Notes: generated by a model not told the origin, from the sequence alone. Counted from the first letter of the stretch, positions 1 to 8,972 are shown. The stretch is DNA of 64,000 nt from Haloarchaeobius salinus (GCF_024464185.1 NZ_JANHAU010000004.1:62001-126000); one strand, 5' to 3'. Made by a program: numbers and translations.

Positions 1-995
1 TTCTCGACGGCACGCCTCGTCTCCTCGTCGATACGCACGAGGTGGCAGAGCGGGTGGCCCGGCTGGGCGAGCGGGTTCTCGAGGATACCGACGATGAGGC
101 CGGTGAACGGCGCGGTGACGACGCGCTCCTCGGTCTGGAAGTGGTCAGACACGGTGCAGATGGTGTCGCCCTCGTGGACGAGCGGGTACGGTCCCCACTC
201 CATGTCGACGAGGCCGCCGGAGTCCGCCCGGAGCCACGTCTTCTCCTTCGCGGAGTCGATGACCTTCCGCCACCCCGGCCAGGTGACGGGCTGGTCGGGC
301 CGGACGCCGTACTCCGCGAGGACGCTCTCGACGCCCTCCAGCGCGCGGTCGATGAGCGGGCGCTGGAACCGGTGGGCCTTCCCCATCTCGACGGTGATGG
401 TCGGGGTTCCGTCCGCGGTCGCGACGGAGCGGAGCATCCCGGACTCGGACTCGCCGGAGAGGACGACGTTCGCGCCGAAGGCGTGGGCGAGCCGCGAGAC
501 CGACTCGTTCCCCATGTCGGCGCGGACGTGGTACATCGTCGTCCGGTTGCGGGTGGAGGTGTGGAAGTCGACGCCGAGGTCGCACTGCGAGACGAACGTC
601 CGGTAGATGGCGCTCGCCATCCGTTCGGCCGTGTTCGAGTGGCTCCTCCCCGGGAACGACCGGTTGAGGTCCTGGTCGTAGATGGGGATGTAGCGCTGCT
701 GGGCGAGGAACCCGGGGACGTTGAGCACGTGCAGACAGACCAGCGTCCCGTGGACGTCACTGGGGTCGTAGCGGTCCGCGATCTCCTGGACGACCTTCAC
801 CCCGTTGAGCTCGTCACCGTGGATGGCTGCGGAGAAGAACACCCGCGGACCGTCGTGGGTGCCGTTGACGATGGTGACGGGTATCTCGACCGGGTCGCCG
901 AGGTACGTCTCGCCGACCTCGTGTTTGAAGTGGCGTTTCTCGCCGGGGGAGACCTCCGCGTCGAACCGGAAGGGGCGTGGCCGACCGTCTGACAT
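1..995 (-). CDS. Succinylglutamate desuccinylase/aspartoacylase family protein (3' end outside window)
   Basis: The gene reads leftwards and is still open at base 1, so the C-terminus is missing; about 331 residues are visible. The N-terminal part holds the M14-type zinc site: a His and a Glu in IHGDELNG near residue 61 and a later His in VDFHTST. A DLNRSFPG stretch lies between them, as in the AstE/AspA family. These enzymes cleave N-acyl amino acids or related amides; the substrate cannot be read here. The ATG at 995 is chosen. An in-frame ATG at 1022 would add nine residues. The gene is divergent from the halocyanin gene at 1104. Confidence 0.85.
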   Translation of the reverse strand, partial: MSDGRPRPFRFDAEVSPGEKRHFKHEVGETYLGDPVEIPVTIVNGTHDGPRVFFSAAIHGDELNGVKVVQEIADRYDPSDVHGTLVCLHVLNVPGFLAQQRYIPIYDQDLNRSFPGRSHSNTAERMASAIYRTFVSQCDLGVDFHTSTRNRTTMYHVRADMGNESVSRLAHAFGANVVLSGESESGMLRSVATADGTPTITVEMGKAHRFQRPLIDRALEGVESVLAEYGVRPDQPVTWPGWRKVIDSAKEKTWLRADSGGLVDMEWGPYPLVHEGDTICTVSDHFQTEERVVTAPFTGLIVGILENPLAQPGHPLCHLVRIDEETRRAVE

Positions 996-1103
996 GGGCC
1001 GCGCTTCAGCGGGACCGGGCATGAAGGTTCAGGTTGTGGGTGGCGGAAACGCCAGCGACGGATACCAGCCTTTTTCGTCGTGACGTTGCAACCATCGAAC
1101 GGT

Positions 1104-1508
1104 ATGGACGCTACCGGACTGTCCCGACGGAAACTGCTCGGTGTCGGTGCATCGGCCCTCACTGTCTCCTTCGCTGGCTGCATGGGCGGTGGCGGCGACG
1201 GAGACGACGACATCCCCGAGAACACGGTCATCGTCGGTCCCGACAACCGCTTCGTCTTCGAACCGGACAGCCTCACCGTCTCCCCCGGGACGGAGGTCAC
1301 CTGGGAGTGGGAGAGCGACACCCACAACATCGTCGTCCAGAGCCAGCCCGACGGTGCCAGCTGGGAGGGGACCGAAGGTGGCGAGACAAACACCTTCAAC
1401 ACGGGCTACGTCTACAGCTACACGTTCGAGACCCCTGGCACCTACGAGTACGACTGTGCACCCCACCGCCAGCAGGGCATGGTCGGCGAGATCATCGTCG
1501 AGGAGTGA
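1104..1508 (+). CDS. Halocyanin-like blue copper lipoprotein
   Basis: 134 residues. The N-terminus has a Tat motif (SRRKLLG) followed by a lipobox ending FAGC, so the protein is probably exported folded and lipid-anchored outside the membrane. An acidic linker is followed by one plastocyanin-like domain. All four type 1 copper ligands are visible: a His in THNIVV, then Cys, His and Met in CAPHRQQGM. Halocyanins are small electron carriers of haloarchaeal membranes. The ATG at 1104 puts the twin arginine at residues 8-9; an in-frame start at 1080 would place it deeper and is less likely. Confidence 0.9.
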   Translation: MDATGLSRRKLLGVGASALTVSFAGCMGGGGDGDDDIPENTVIVGPDNRFVFEPDSLTVSPGTEVTWEWESDTHNIVVQSQPDGASWEGTEGGETNTFNTGYVYSYTFETPGTYEYDCAPHRQQGMVGEIIVEE

Positions 1509-1631
1509 TCAGAGCTCGACCCGGTTCAGCCAGACGAGCACGCCGTAGAACAGGATACCGACCGCGAAGACGGTCGCCGGGATGAGGAACGCGCCGAACG
1601 TGTCGTAGAGGACGCCGACGATGCTCGCCAT
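1509..1631 (-). CDS. Small single-span membrane protein, function unknown
   Basis: A 40-residue frame from ATG 1631 to TGA 1509, directly abutting the halocyanin stop on the opposite strand. Most of the protein is one hydrophobic span (LIPATVFAVGILFYGVLVW) with a short charged tail (LNRVEL). The hydrophobic pattern, third-position GC and close packing suggest a real small gene. I do not recognise a family. It lies downstream of the MscS gene on the same strand (about 50 bases), so it could be co-transcribed with it. Confidence 0.6.
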   Translation of the reverse strand: MASIVGVLYDTFGAFLIPATVFAVGILFYGVLVWLNRVEL

Positions 1632-1681
1632 GTCGGAGACGACGGCCCGGACCTACTTCTACGCTGTCCCTTCCTGGTTGT

Positions 1682-2791
1682 TCAGTCGCCGCCGGATTCG
1701 GCGGCCGCGAGGCCGTCCGCGTCGGCGATGACGCTGCGGTCCGCGTCGGCGAACGAGAGCGTCACGTCGCGCTTCGGGAACGGCATCTCGATCCCCTCGT
1801 CCAGCAGCCGCCGGTAGATGGTCCGGTTGAGCCGGTGGCGGGCCTTCTGCTCGCGGCTCGGGCTCGACACCCAGCAGAGCAGCTCGTACTCCAGTCCGCT
1901 GTCTCCGAACTGCCGGAAGCGCATCCGGGGCTTCGGGGAGTCCTTCACGAGCGACTCGTCCTCGGTCACCCCGACGACCAGGTCCTCGAACACGTCGAGG
2001 TCCGTGCCGTAGCCGACGCTGAGCGGGATGCGGATGCGCTTCCGGCGCTGTGGCGCGGACTCGTTGATGATGCGCGCCGAGTTCAGTACGGAGTTCGGCA
2101 CCGTCACCATCACCTCGTCGCGGGTGAGCAGCGTGGTCGACCGGATGCCGACGCGGACGACGGTGCCGGCGTCGCCGGTGTCGAGCACGACGTAGTCGCC
2201 GATCTTGTACGTGTCGTCGAAGTAGAGCGCGAGGCCGCCGAAGAAGTTCGCGACGGTGTCCTTCGCGGCGAAGCCGATGGCGATGCCGGCGACGCCGGCC
2301 GCGCCCAGCAGCGGGGTTATCTCGATGTTCCAGATGGTGAGCAGGAAGAACGCCGCGCCGACGAGCACGACGAGCGTCCAGACGTTCGAGAAGACGGGCG
2401 CGAAGTCGAACCGTCCGGACTGCTGGACGTTCTCGACGATGCGGTTCACGATGTTGTTCAGCGCCCGTGCCCAGACGACGACGATGAGCGACGCCGAGGG
2501 CCGGCCGAAGAAGTTCGTGAGCTGGTCCTGGTAGATGACGTCGGCCGCGCCGAGGTCCGGCTGGGTCAGCACCCAGACACCGACGAGTGCCGCCGTCACG
2601 ACCATCGGGAGCCGCAGCTCCTCGACGACGATGTTGTCCAGCTCGCTGTCGGTCCCCCTGACGAACCGCCGGGCCAGCCGGAGCACGACCACCTCCAGCA
2701 GTACCGCCGAGACGAGCGAGATGCTCAGGACGAGCGCCGTCCGCTCCGCCAGCGGGAAACCGGACAGAAAGTCGGTAAAACCTTCGAACAT
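1682..2791 (-). CDS. Small-conductance mechanosensitive channel, MscS family
   Basis: 369 residues from the ATG at 2791. About four hydrophobic segments lie in the first half, and the last is the pore-lining TM3 followed by an MscS core: GLALYFDDTYKIGDYV and the conserved beta-domain segment GTVVRVGIRSTTLLTRD with VPNS. MscS channels open under membrane tension and release solutes after osmotic downshock, which matters for a cell with molar internal salt. An in-frame ATG at 2845 would add 18 residues without hydrophobic character and is not preferred. Confidence 0.92.
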   Translation of the reverse strand: MFEGFTDFLSGFPLAERTALVLSISLVSAVLLEVVVLRLARRFVRGTDSELDNIVVEELRLPMVVTAALVGVWVLTQPDLGAADVIYQDQLTNFFGRPSASLIVVVWARALNNIVNRIVENVQQSGRFDFAPVFSNVWTLVVLVGAAFFLLTIWNIEITPLLGAAGVAGIAIGFAAKDTVANFFGGLALYFDDTYKIGDYVVLDTGDAGTVVRVGIRSTTLLTRDEVMVTVPNSVLNSARIINESAPQRRKRIRIPLSVGYGTDLDVFEDLVVGVTEDESLVKDSPKPRMRFRQFGDSGLEYELLCWVSSPSREQKARHRLNRTIYRRLLDEGIEMPFPKRDVTLSFADADRSVIADADGLAAAESGGD

Positions 2792-2888
2792 GACCCTGCT
2801 ACGGTGGGATGGAGCTTCTAGATTCCGCCCGGGAGACGCGAGCACGCAACGAAACGTTGGAATGGCCCGCCGCCGAAGCAGGTGACAG

Positions 2889-3377
2889 ATGTACCGGTCC
2901 GGACACTACGGCGTCTCGTTGCTGCTGTACGCACCCGTCGGGTTCGCGCTGTTGCTCGCGGGCTACCCGGCGGTCGCGCTGCTCGGCGGGGCGGCGATGC
3001 TCTCGCTCGCCCGGCTTCCGGACGTGGACCTCCGGGTCCCGTTCGTCGAACACCGCGGGCCGACACACACGCTCGTGTTCGCCCTGCTCGTCGGTGCCGT
3101 CCTCGGTGGTGCGGGCTACGTGACGGCTCCCGAGCTCGGCCTCGACCCGCGGGTCGCCGGCGTGGTGGGTGCCGTCGTCGGCACCTACGGGATCGTCGCC
3201 CACCTCGTCGGCGACGTACTCACGCCGGCCGGCATCGCGCCGTTCTGGCCGGTCTCCCCGCGGAACTACTCGCTCTCCGTGACCCGCGCCGACAGCACGG
3301 TCGCGAACACCGGCCTGCTCGCCCTCGGCGTCCTCGTCACGGTCGTCGCGGCGGTCGTCGGCGGCCGGATCGGCTGA
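2889..3377 (+). CDS. Membrane-bound metal-dependent hydrolase, YdjM/DUF457 family
   Basis: 162 residues with about four hydrophobic helices. The family signature is present: an N-terminal His in SGHYG, Asp residues in LPDVD, and the HRGPTHT motif near residue 55. These residues are thought to bind metal at the membrane face. A second His in GIVAHLVGDVLTPAGI completes the pattern. The physiological substrate of the family is unknown. The gene is divergent from MscS, and a T-rich stretch around 3418-3426 follows before the next gene. Confidence 0.85.
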   Translation: MYRSGHYGVSLLLYAPVGFALLLAGYPAVALLGGAAMLSLARLPDVDLRVPFVEHRGPTHTLVFALLVGAVLGGAGYVTAPELGLDPRVAGVVGAVVGTYGIVAHLVGDVLTPAGIAPFWPVSPRNYSLSVTRADSTVANTGLLALGVLVTVVAAVVGGRIG

Positions 3378-3449
3378 GTCGAACTCCGGTCGGGTTTCCC
3401 GTCGTTTATTCTGCCCGGTTTTTTGCCCTCCGCCGTGGGAACTAGGGGC

Positions 3450-5222
3450 ATGGACCCCATCGACTACGGTCGGCTCGAGGCCGGTCGACACGTGAACTAC
3501 TTCGAACTCGACCACACCCTCAGGCGGGAGGTCGCCCGCGTGTTCGACGACGACGAGCACGACTGGGCGGAGCCACACCTCCGCGAGTTCGGGGAGGTGG
3601 TGGGCCACACCGTCGCGGACAACGCCGACACCGTCGACGACCACGGGCCGGAGCTCCACACCTACGACGCCCACGGGGACGTGCAGAACGAGGTCGAGTA
3701 CCACCCGAAGCAGTACGAGAACGAGCGCATCGCCTACGGCGCGGGTATCGTCGCCGACGCGTTCGAGGGCCCGCCGGGCCGCGACGAGCCGATGCCGCTG
3801 ACACACCACCTCGCGATGGAGTACCTGCTCTCGTACGCCGACCCGGGCTTCACCTGCCCCGTCTCGATGACCGGCGGCGTCGCGCTCGTGCTGGACAAGT
3901 ACGGTGAGGGCGAGCTGCTGGAGTCGTACTACGAGCGCCTCGTCGCCCGCGACGGCGAGGAGAACGTCGAGGGCGCGATGTTCCTCACCGAGGAGCAGGG
4001 CGGCAGCGACGTGGGCGCGAACGAGACAGTCGCCGAGCACGTCGAGGGACGGGAGTACGAACTGACCGGCGAGAAGTGGTTCTGTTCGAACATCGACGCC
4101 GAGGGGACACTCGCGCTCGCCCGGACGCCCGACGCACCGGACGGCACGAAGGGGCTCTCGCTCTTTCTGGTCCCCCACACGAGGGGTGACGCCTACGAGA
4201 CCGACGAGCTGAACGACCAGCTCTACCGACGGCTGAAGGACAAGCTGGGCACCATCTCCGTGCCGACCGGCGAGGTCGAGCTACGGGGTGCGACGGGCTA
4301 CCTCGTCGGCGAGGAGGAGCGCGGCTTTGCGTACATGACCGACATGCTGAACCTCGAACGGCTCTCGAACGCGACGGCCTCCATCGCGATCATGGGCCGC
4401 TGTCTGCTGGAGGCGAAGGTGCAGGCGGCGAACCGCGAGGCGTTCGGCTCGCCCATCCAGGAGTACCCGTTGATGAAACGGGACCTCGTCGACATGGCCG
4501 TCGACCACGAGGCCGCGACGGCGTACACGTTCGACGCGGGCCGCGTCCTCGCGGAACGCGAGGCCGGCGACGACGAGGCGTACCGGCTGATGCGCGCGCT
4601 GGTCCCGGTCGCGAAGTACCGCACCGCCCGGATGGCGGTCGACACCGCCTCCTACGCGATGGAGATCCTCGGCGGGAACGGCTACGTGAACGACTTCGTC
4701 ACCCACCGGATGCTCCGGGACGCACAGGTCCTCCCCATCTGGGAGGGCACGTCCAACATCCTCTCGCTGGACCTGCTCCGGGCACTCGAGAGCGAGGACG
4801 CCCACGAGCCGCTGCTCGCCGAGATACAGGCGAACCTCGACGCCGTCGAGCACCCCGCGCTCGCGGAGGCCAAGACCGCCGTCGAGGCGGCCAACGCGGA
4901 CCTCGGCGCTGCGATGGCCGCACTCGCGACCGAGGACGGCGAGTACGCACAGCTCCAGGCGAAGGAGCTGGCGGACCTCGTCTTCGACGTCTACACCGCC
5001 GCGCTCCTCTGTCGGGAGGCCCAGACCGAGATCGACGACGCGGACGACGCCCGCACCGCGCTCGTCGCCGAACGCTTCGTCGACCGTCACCTCCGCGAGT
5101 CGGGCGGCGACCGCGGTATCGCGGCCGGCGACCGATTCGCCCTGGAGCACTTCGACTCGGTCGTCCGGTACGGCACGGTCGACCCCCAGTCCCTGATCGA
5201 CGCCGCACCGGCCGACGACTGA
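3450..5222 (+). CDS. Acyl-CoA dehydrogenase, AidB-like
   Basis: 590 residues, long for an acyl-CoA dehydrogenase and close to AidB-type members. The flavoprotein core shows MTGGVALVLDKYG, the FAD-binding stretch MFLTEEQGGSDVGAN, GEKWFCSN and YAMEILGGNGYVNDF, with a C-terminal extension. AidB relatives are FAD enzymes linked to alkylation defence or isovaleryl-CoA oxidation, and I cannot choose between these. The start ATG at 3450 lies about 40 bases after a TATA-like TTTATT; nine further codons upstream are open but unlikely to be used. Confidence 0.88.
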   Translation: MDPIDYGRLEAGRHVNYFELDHTLRREVARVFDDDEHDWAEPHLREFGEVVGHTVADNADTVDDHGPELHTYDAHGDVQNEVEYHPKQYENERIAYGAGIVADAFEGPPGRDEPMPLTHHLAMEYLLSYADPGFTCPVSMTGGVALVLDKYGEGELLESYYERLVARDGEENVEGAMFLTEEQGGSDVGANETVAEHVEGREYELTGEKWFCSNIDAEGTLALARTPDAPDGTKGLSLFLVPHTRGDAYETDELNDQLYRRLKDKLGTISVPTGEVELRGATGYLVGEEERGFAYMTDMLNLERLSNATASIAIMGRCLLEAKVQAANREAFGSPIQEYPLMKRDLVDMAVDHEAATAYTFDAGRVLAEREAGDDEAYRLMRALVPVAKYRTARMAVDTASYAMEILGGNGYVNDFVTHRMLRDAQVLPIWEGTSNILSLDLLRALESEDAHEPLLAEIQANLDAVEHPALAEAKTAVEAANADLGAAMAALATEDGEYAQLQAKELADLVFDVYTAALLCREAQTEIDDADDARTALVAERFVDRHLRESGGDRGIAAGDRFALEHFDSVVRYGTVDPQSLIDAAPADD

Positions 5223-5356
5223 GACGACCTGAACCGGCGACAGCGGACCAGCGGGCACTTCTCACGTCGTCGAGAGATCCACGGGACTCCCCGAAAATCA
5301 CGATTTCGCACGTTTCGACCACGATACCACGTTGTCACGGCGCAGACAACACGGAA

Positions 5357-5368
5357 CCCTTATACGTC
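5357..5368 (+). promoter_or_regulatory. Probable TATA box of the cold-shock gene
   Basis: The sequence CCCTTATACGTC is centred about 29 bases upstream of the cspA ATG at 5392. That spacing fits an archaeal TATA box driving a leaderless or nearly leaderless transcript. Confidence 0.55.
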
Positions 5369-5391
5369 TACCCGGACTCTCTCTATTCGCA

Positions 5392-5586
5392 ATGGCAAAC
5401 GGCAAGGTTGACTTCTTCAACGACACAGGCGGCTACGGTTTCATCGAGACTGAGGACGCGGACGAGGACGTTTTCTTCCACATGGAGGACGTTGGCGGAC
5501 CGGACCTCGAGGAGGGACAGGAGATCGAATTCGACATCGAAGACGCGCCGAAGGGCCCCCGGGCCAAGAACGTCGTCCGCTCGTAA
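5392..5586 (+). CDS. cspA: Cold-shock domain protein
   Basis: 64 residues, the size of a single cold-shock domain. The RNP1-like KVDFFNDTGGYGFI and RNP2-like DVFFHMEDV motifs provide the aromatic nucleic-acid-binding face, and KGPRAKNV ends the last strand. Such proteins act as RNA chaperones. The protein is unusually acidic for a nucleic-acid binder, as is normal in haloarchaea. The ATG at 5392 follows a well-placed TATA box; an upstream in-frame start at 5332 would lie before that promoter and is rejected. Confidence 0.95.
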   Translation: MANGKVDFFNDTGGYGFIETEDADEDVFFHMEDVGGPDLEEGQEIEFDIEDAPKGPRAKNVVRS

Positions 5587-5604
5587 TTTCGTAAACTACC
5601 GCAG

Positions 5605-5830
5605 TTGATTCTGCGACACTTCTTTCGACGCTACACCGAACAGCCGTGGCTCCGCGACGGCGGCCGGATGTACTGGAGTGCGCCGGGGTACGAGTGGACT
5701 CTCGCGGCTCGGCGACACCGGGTTCGACGTCGTGTGGGAGCGCACCGTCACCGACGGGCTCGGTGGGCCCGTGACGGTCGCACTCCTCGCGGCGGGGGTC
5801 GCCGGTCCACTGGTCAGCGTACGCCGATGA
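5605..5830 (+). pseudogene. Possible frameshifted small membrane-protein gene
   Basis: Two reading frames together look like one short protein. Frame 1 from TTG 5605 gives RRYTEQPWLRDGG, then MYWSAPGYEWTL, before turning into arginine-rich nonsense near 5705. Another frame then gives LGDTGFDVVWERTVTDGL and a hydrophobic helix (VALLAAGVAGPLV), ending at TGA 5828-5830. Removing one G near 5710 would join them into about 75 residues. There is no ATG start. Decay, a sequencing error or chance are all possible. The end overlaps the zinc-ribbon gene on the other strand. Confidence 0.35.
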
Positions 5831-5987
5831 CCGAGCCACAGCCGCCACAGACGTACACGTCGGTGCCCTCCCCCTCGATGGCGTAGCTCTCCGGGTCGAG
5901 CTTCGGGACGCCGTCGACCGTCTGCACGTCGCGGTGGTCGAGGTCGCCGCAGTTCTCGCAGGTCAGTGGGTCCGTCTCGATTCGCAT
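5814..5987 (-). CDS. Small zinc-ribbon protein
   Basis: A 57-residue frame from ATG 5987 to TGA 5814. Two cysteine pairs, CENC near residue 10 and CGGC near residue 48, make a CxxC...CxxC zinc ribbon. The spacer is acidic. Haloarchaea carry many such tiny zinc-finger proteins, some involved in regulation, but no specific role can be given here. The last 17 bases overlap the tail of the possible pseudogene on the other strand. Confidence 0.7.
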   Translation of the reverse strand: MRIETDPLTCENCGDLDHRDVQTVDGVPKLDPESYAIEGEGTDVYVCGGCGSVIGVR

Positions 5988-6102
5988 ACCGGCACGTTGG
6001 GGGCGGCGGAGAAGAAGCTACCTCGGACGTGCGTCGACCCCACACGAGAACGTGTGACAGGGCTGGGAAACGCCCTTCAGGGGCTCACGCGTTCGAACGA
6101 AC

Positions 6103-6786
6103 GTGAACGCAGACGACCCGGCCGTCGACGAGGACCTCGCCCAGCGGGACCTCGTCCGCCGCGGCTACGACGAACTCGCCGACACCTACGCCGCCGAGCG
6201 CGGGTCGAACGAGAACGACGTGCTGCTGGACCGACTCCGGGCCGACGCCCCGCCAGGCCGTGTGTTCGACGCGGGCTGTGGCGACGGCGAGAGCGTCCTC
6301 GCCACCCTGGTCGACGACCGGCCGGTCGTCGGGCTCGACGTCTCTCGCGAGCAGGCGACCCGCGCGAACGCGGTCCCACCGGGGACGGTCGTCCAGGGCG
6401 ACATGACCGCGCTCCCGTTCGCGGACGACACCGTCGCGGCCGTCACGGCGTTCTACTCCATCATCCACGTGCCTGCCGCGGAGACCCCCGACGTGTACGA
6501 GGAGTTCGCGCGGGTACTGCGCCCGGGCGGTGTCGCGCTCGTCACCACCGGGACGGAGGACTGGGCCGGCCGGAACGACGATTGGCTGGCGGGTGGCGCA
6601 CCGATGGAGTGGGACATCCTCGGTCTCGAACGGAGCACCGAACTCCTCGAGGCCGCGGGCTTCGAGGTGTACGAGACCGTCGGGGTCGTCGACGGTCTGG
6701 GCGACGACGAGCGGGAGACCAGGCTCGTCGACGCGGATTCCGACGACGCGGAGAAGCTGTTCCTGTTCGCCCGGCTCACGAGCTGA
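6103..6786 (+). CDS. Class I SAM-dependent methyltransferase
   Basis: 227 residues. Motif I for S-adenosylmethionine binding is VFDAGCGDGES near residue 48, the acidic residue after the second strand is in VVGLDVS, and VVQGDMTALPFADDTVAAV is the Methyltransf_11-type motif II/III region. The start is a GTG at 6103; the first residues lead directly into YDELADTYAAE, the usual opening of this family. The substrate is unknown. It converges with the RuBisCO gene, leaving only 15 bases between the two stops. Confidence 0.88.
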   Translation: MNADDPAVDEDLAQRDLVRRGYDELADTYAAERGSNENDVLLDRLRADAPPGRVFDAGCGDGESVLATLVDDRPVVGLDVSREQATRANAVPPGTVVQGDMTALPFADDTVAAVTAFYSIIHVPAAETPDVYEEFARVLRPGGVALVTTGTEDWAGRNDDWLAGGAPMEWDILGLERSTELLEAAGFEVYETVGVVDGLGDDERETRLVDADSDDAEKLFLFARLTS

Positions 6787-6801
6787 CGACCTGCCACGAC
6801 C

Positions 6802-8070
6802 TCACCGCGGGGTCTCCGCGCCCCACTTGTCGAGCGCCGTCGCGAGCTCGGGGTTGCCGTCGGCGGCGTACTCCGAGAGCGAGACCCCCTGCATCGACGC
6901 CTCGACGGACTGCCGGAGCGCGCGGGCACCGGCCTCGGTGCCGTCGGGGTGGCCGTGGATGCCGCCGCCGGCCTGGATGGCGATGTCGGTGCCCAGCGCG
7001 TCGATGAGCGCGTCGACGACACCGGGGTGCAGGCCGCCGGAGGCGACGGGCAGCACGTCGGTCATCCCGTAGAGGTCGGACTTCAGCCAGGCGTTGATGC
7101 CCGGCGTGTCCTCGTTCTCGAGTTTGCCGAGGCCGGCGGTGCCGGTGTGGATGTGGTCGACGCCGCAGAGCCGGGCGACCTGTGCGAGGGTGCGCATCGA
7201 GACGCCGTGGTGGTCCATCCGGTCGAAGGCGGCGTGCATCGCGCGGTGGGCGTGGATGGCGAGGTCGTGCTTTGCGGCGACCTCGCGGACGGTCTGGACG
7301 GCCGACCAGCCCGCGGTGACGACGTCGACCATGATGAAGCCGCCGCCCTGGTCGGCGACGAACTCGGCGCGGCGGACCATCTCGTCGGTCTCGGCGGTGA
7401 TGTTGACGAGGTAGTCCTTCCGCTCGCCGGTCTCCTCGGTGAGCTCGCGGGCGACCGAGAGCGAGCGCTCGACGCGGTCCTCGAACGGGTTGAAGTACTG
7501 GTCGGTGAGGTTCTCGTCGTCCTTCAGGAGGTCGACGCCGCCGCGCCAGGCCTGCTCGGCGATGTCGACGTGGGCGTCCGTCGAGAGTCCGACCTTGGGC
7601 TTCGGAACCGTCGCGAGGACGGGTCGGTCGCCGGCGTCCAGCTTCTCGTGGGCGACCGCGGTCCCGAACTGCGGCCCGGGGAAGCCGTCGACGAGCGTCT
7701 CCGGCCACTTGCAGTCCTCAAGCCGGATGCTGTCGACCGCCTTCATGCCCATGATGTTGCCGGCGATGCAGGAGAGGATCTGGGCCATCGAGCCGTCCTC
7801 GAACAGGTCGGCGGGGTAGGCGACGGTGACGTTGCCGCCGGGGCCGGCGTTCTCGCGGATGTCGCAGGCGACCGCCGAGAGGTCGGTGAGTTCGGCCTCG
7901 TCGACGTGGAGCGCGGCCCACGTGCCGTTGGAGGACTCGGAGGCGACCCGCGAGGCGGCCGCCTCCATCGACATGTCGGTAGCGGGAGCGATGCTGAACT
8001 CGCAGACGAGGTCCGTCGCGGTCGGTTCGTAGTCGAGGTCGAGGAAGTCGTCGTACTCGATTCCGGTCAT
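6802..8070 (-). CDS. rbcL: Form III ribulose-bisphosphate carboxylase, large subunit
   Basis: 422 residues, typical of archaeal form III. The active site is intact: KPKVG (Lys157/159), GGVDLLKDDE with the carbamylated Lys183 and metal ligands Asp185/Glu186, HAHRAMH around 273-279, loop 6 GTAGLGKLE with Lys316, and SGGLHPG near 344. In archaea this enzyme takes ribulose-1,5-bisphosphate made from nucleotides in the AMP pathway and yields 3-phosphoglycerate. The partner genes for AMP phosphorylase and ribose-1,5-bisphosphate isomerase are not in the window. The 96 bases upstream contain CCAAATAG, a possible TATA box, so the gene may have its own promoter. Confidence 0.96.
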   Translation of the reverse strand: MTGIEYDDFLDLDYEPTATDLVCEFSIAPATDMSMEAAASRVASESSNGTWAALHVDEAELTDLSAVACDIRENAGPGGNVTVAYPADLFEDGSMAQILSCIAGNIMGMKAVDSIRLEDCKWPETLVDGFPGPQFGTAVAHEKLDAGDRPVLATVPKPKVGLSTDAHVDIAEQAWRGGVDLLKDDENLTDQYFNPFEDRVERSLSVARELTEETGERKDYLVNITAETDEMVRRAEFVADQGGGFIMVDVVTAGWSAVQTVREVAAKHDLAIHAHRAMHAAFDRMDHHGVSMRTLAQVARLCGVDHIHTGTAGLGKLENEDTPGINAWLKSDLYGMTDVLPVASGGLHPGVVDALIDALGTDIAIQAGGGIHGHPDGTEAGARALRQSVEASMQGVSLSEYAADGNPELATALDKWGAETPR

Positions 8071-8166
8071 TGGAATTCGAGATGTTCGCCGGCCAGCTAT
8101 TTGGTAGTTGCTATGTGCGAACTACTGTCACACGAGGGCGGGCGAGCGACCGTCTCCCACCGGGGG

Positions 8167-8949
8167 TCAGAGCAGGTCCGGCACGGCCGCCAGCGAGTCG
8201 ACGACGTGGTCCGGCTCCACGTCGCTGCGGGCGAGTGCAGCCCGGTCGGTGACGCCCGAGAGCACGAGCACGGTGGTCATCCCGGCGTCCGCGCCGAAGG
8301 CGATGTCCGTGTCGGGGCGGTCGCCGACGACCAGACACCGTTCGGCTGGGACGCCGAGCCGGTCGAGGGCGGCACGGCGGGTCGCCGGATGGGGCTTTCC
8401 GAGCACGGCCTCGGGCTCGCGCTCGCCGACGTCCGCCACCGCGTTGACGATGGCCCCCGACCCCGGGACGTCGCGCTCGGCGGCGGGCACGACCCGGTCC
8501 GGGTCGGTGCCGACGAGTGGGACGTCGCGGTCTTCGAGCGCCCAGAACGCGTCCCGCAGGTCGTCGTAGTGGAACTCGCGGTCCACCGAGGCGACGACCA
8601 CGTCGGCCGCGTCGGGGTCGTCTGTCAGCCGGAGGTCCCGCGCTCGCAACTGCTCCCTGAGGCCGTCCTCGCCGACGACGAACAGGGCCGCGTCGCCGTG
8701 CCGTTCGGAGAGGTAGCCCGCGGTCACCTCGCCCGACGTGAGCACCTGTCCGGCGGTCGCGTCGACGCCAGCGGCGACGAGTCTGTCGGCGTAGCTCGCC
8801 GGCGACCGGGTCGGGTTGTTCGTGACGAACAGCGTGGCGAGCCCGGCGTCCCGGAGCGACCGGATCGCCGCTGGCGCGCCCGGAACCGGCCGCTCGCCAC
8901 GGAGGACAGTCCCATCGACGTCGAGGACGACGCCGTCGAAGCGGGTCAT
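8167..8949 (-). CDS. HAD-superfamily phosphatase, NagD/4-nitrophenylphosphatase type
   Basis: 260 residues. HAD motif I is DVDGTVLRG at the N-terminus (nucleophile Asp10, acid/base Asp12). Motif II is FVTNN, the conserved GKPHP provides the motif III lysine, and GDRPDTDIAFGADAG is motif IV. The cap fits subclass IIA, as in NagD and phosphoglycolate phosphatases. The gene lies immediately upstream of form III RuBisCO on the same strand. A role in removing 2-phosphoglycolate made by the RuBisCO oxygenase reaction is attractive but is inference from position only. Confidence 0.88.
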   Translation of the reverse strand: MTRFDGVVLDVDGTVLRGERPVPGAPAAIRSLRDAGLATLFVTNNPTRSPASYADRLVAAGVDATAGQVLTSGEVTAGYLSERHGDAALFVVGEDGLREQLRARDLRLTDDPDAADVVVASVDREFHYDDLRDAFWALEDRDVPLVGTDPDRVVPAAERDVPGSGAIVNAVADVGEREPEAVLGKPHPATRRAALDRLGVPAERCLVVGDRPDTDIAFGADAGMTTVLVLSGVTDRAALARSDVEPDHVVDSLAAVPDLL

Positions 8950-8972
8950 CGCCCGGGAGTCGGGACCGCAGG

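Noticed and set aside
1-992. Plus-strand open frame of 316 codons at the left edge
   Set aside because: It is antisense to the desuccinylase-family gene, whose zinc site is clear on the minus strand.
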